Part shown: piece after piece, positions 63,395 through 63,697 of the stretch | Layout: each line of letters begins with the position of its first letter | How positions within the stretch are numbered: the stretch's first letter is position 1 | Source: Paludibacteraceae bacterium | GTDB lineage: Bacteria; Bacteroidota; Bacteroidia; Bacteroidales; Paludibacteraceae | Assembly: GCA_024401495.1 (NCBI GenBank) | Contig: JAKSKW010000009.1 | Coordinates: 1-63,697 of the forward strand | Reading direction: 5' to 3' | DNA length: 63,697 bases | Made by a program: the position numbers and the translations under genes | The notes under the pieces: generated by a model | Seen by the model: the letters and a program-made list of their open reading frames with translations, nothing else | What the model was told of the DNA's origin: nothing | The model's database searches: none

Positions 63395-63435
63395 CAGTCG
63401 TTAATCGGAAACGCCCCGATTAGCGACTGTTTTTT
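63395..63435 (+). terminator. Terminator of the rpsU-xer-hpf operon, adjoining the tRNA promoter
   Basis: CAGTCGTTAATCGG (63395-63408) pairs with CCGATTAGCGACTG (63416-63429), 14 pairs with one G-T, loop AAACGCC, then six T. It begins at the base after the -7 box and ends three bases before tRNA-Thr. Confidence 0.9.
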
Positions 63436-63437
63436 AA

Positions 63438-63511
63438 GCCTCTTTAGCTCAGTTGGCCAGAGCACGTGATTTGTAATCTCGGGGTCGTTGGTTCGAATCC
63501 GACAAGAGGCT
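63438..63511 (+). tRNA. tRNA-Thr (anticodon TGT)
   Basis: Acceptor GCCTCTT/AAGAGGC, D-arm GCTC/GAGC, anticodon loop TTTGTAA, T-arm with GGTTCGAATCC, discriminator T. CCA not encoded. Confidence 0.95.
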
Positions 63512-63522
63512 CAAAAAGAGTA

Positions 63523-63604
63523 GGGTGTGTACCAGAGTGGCCAAATGGGGCAGACTGTAAATCTGCTGGCTCTGCCTTCGGTGGTTCGAATCCATCCGCA
63601 CCCA
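63523..63604 (+). tRNA. tRNA-Tyr (anticodon GTA)
   Basis: A long variable arm (CTGGCTCTGCCTTCGG region) marks a class II tRNA. Acceptor GGGTGTG/CGCACCC, anticodon stem GCAGA/TCTGC with loop CTGTAAA. It lies 11 bases after tRNA-Thr. Confidence 0.95.
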
Positions 63605-63644
63605 CAAAATCGATGAACTACAGCGGTGACGCAAATGGTAGTTT

Positions 63645-63697
<53 letters not shown>

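Overview
The window looks like a chromosomal segment of a member of the Bacteroidales (phylum Bacteroidota). The evidence is: promoters of the phylum type (a TTTG-like -33 box about 19-21 nt before a TAnnTTTG -7 box), start codons that mostly lack Shine-Dalgarno sequences, the gene orders lysS-gpsA-pgi and rpsU-xer-hpf-tRNA, fused FeoAB and fused CcsBA proteins, lipoproteins with acidic residues after the lipid-bearing cysteine, and type IX secretion (GldJ plus cargo with type A-like and type B C-terminal sorting domains).

Layout. 1-12.3 kb is an accessory, surface-oriented region: a trypsin-like protease with a beta-rich C-terminus, a BspA-like leucine-rich-repeat protein, Fibrobacter-type paralogous-domain proteins, a HigBA-like toxin-antitoxin pair, a PCMD-type secreted protein and a DUF285 repeat protein. 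These are separated by dense palindromic repeats. 12.5-17.5 kb holds the housekeeping genes lysS, gpsA and pgi. 17.5-20.3 kb has a membrane J-domain protein, a lipoprotein and an untranslated-looking interval ending in a bidirectional terminator. 20.3-24.9 kb is a two-gene polysaccharide-degradation operon (GH43-CBM6 and beta-helix-CBM6). 25.0-27.0 kb is a reverse-strand pair of PD-(D/E)XK-type nuclease candidates. 27.4-35.5 kb is one 2,691-residue GH8-like protein with a type B sorting domain. 35.5-44.1 kb carries a sugar-phosphate isomerase, two tRNA-Glu genes, rpsT, and a RidA-CcsBA-FeoAB-FeoB-associated-protein run, then an L,D-transpeptidase. 44.2-52.2 kb is mostly reverse strand: a secreted protein, an RDD protein, PBP4 (dacB), a HisE with a degenerate HisI half, and topA. 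52.3-61.8 kb holds an aminopeptidase P, a TlpA-like protein, gldJ, murF, an unknown membrane protein, an LTA-synthase-like transferase and a radical SAM protein. 61.9 kb to the end is the translation-linked cluster rpsU-xer-hpf-tRNA-Thr-tRNA-Tyr-tRNA-Thr.

How it fits together. Several large secreted proteins carry C-terminal domains for type IX secretion, and gldJ for that system is in the same window. The GH43, beta-helix and GH8 proteins suggest plant or microbial polysaccharide breakdown without a SusCD pair nearby. dacB, murF, the L,D-transpeptidase and the LTA-synthase-like enzyme all act on the envelope.

The most unusual content is non-coding. There are at least three families of interspersed palindromic repeats: a GTAGAGACG...CGTCTCTAC family with a variable centre, a MITE-like element with 21-bp terminal inverted repeats, and a composite GGCCACGG element. 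Other signals are a covarying hairpin placed before two start codons, a hexanucleotide repeat scattered in and around a RidA gene, and a promoter lying immediately upstream of and partly inside a terminator stem in front of the tRNA cluster. No CRISPR array, prophage or SusCD pair was seen. All family calls are from reading motifs by eye; no database search was possible.
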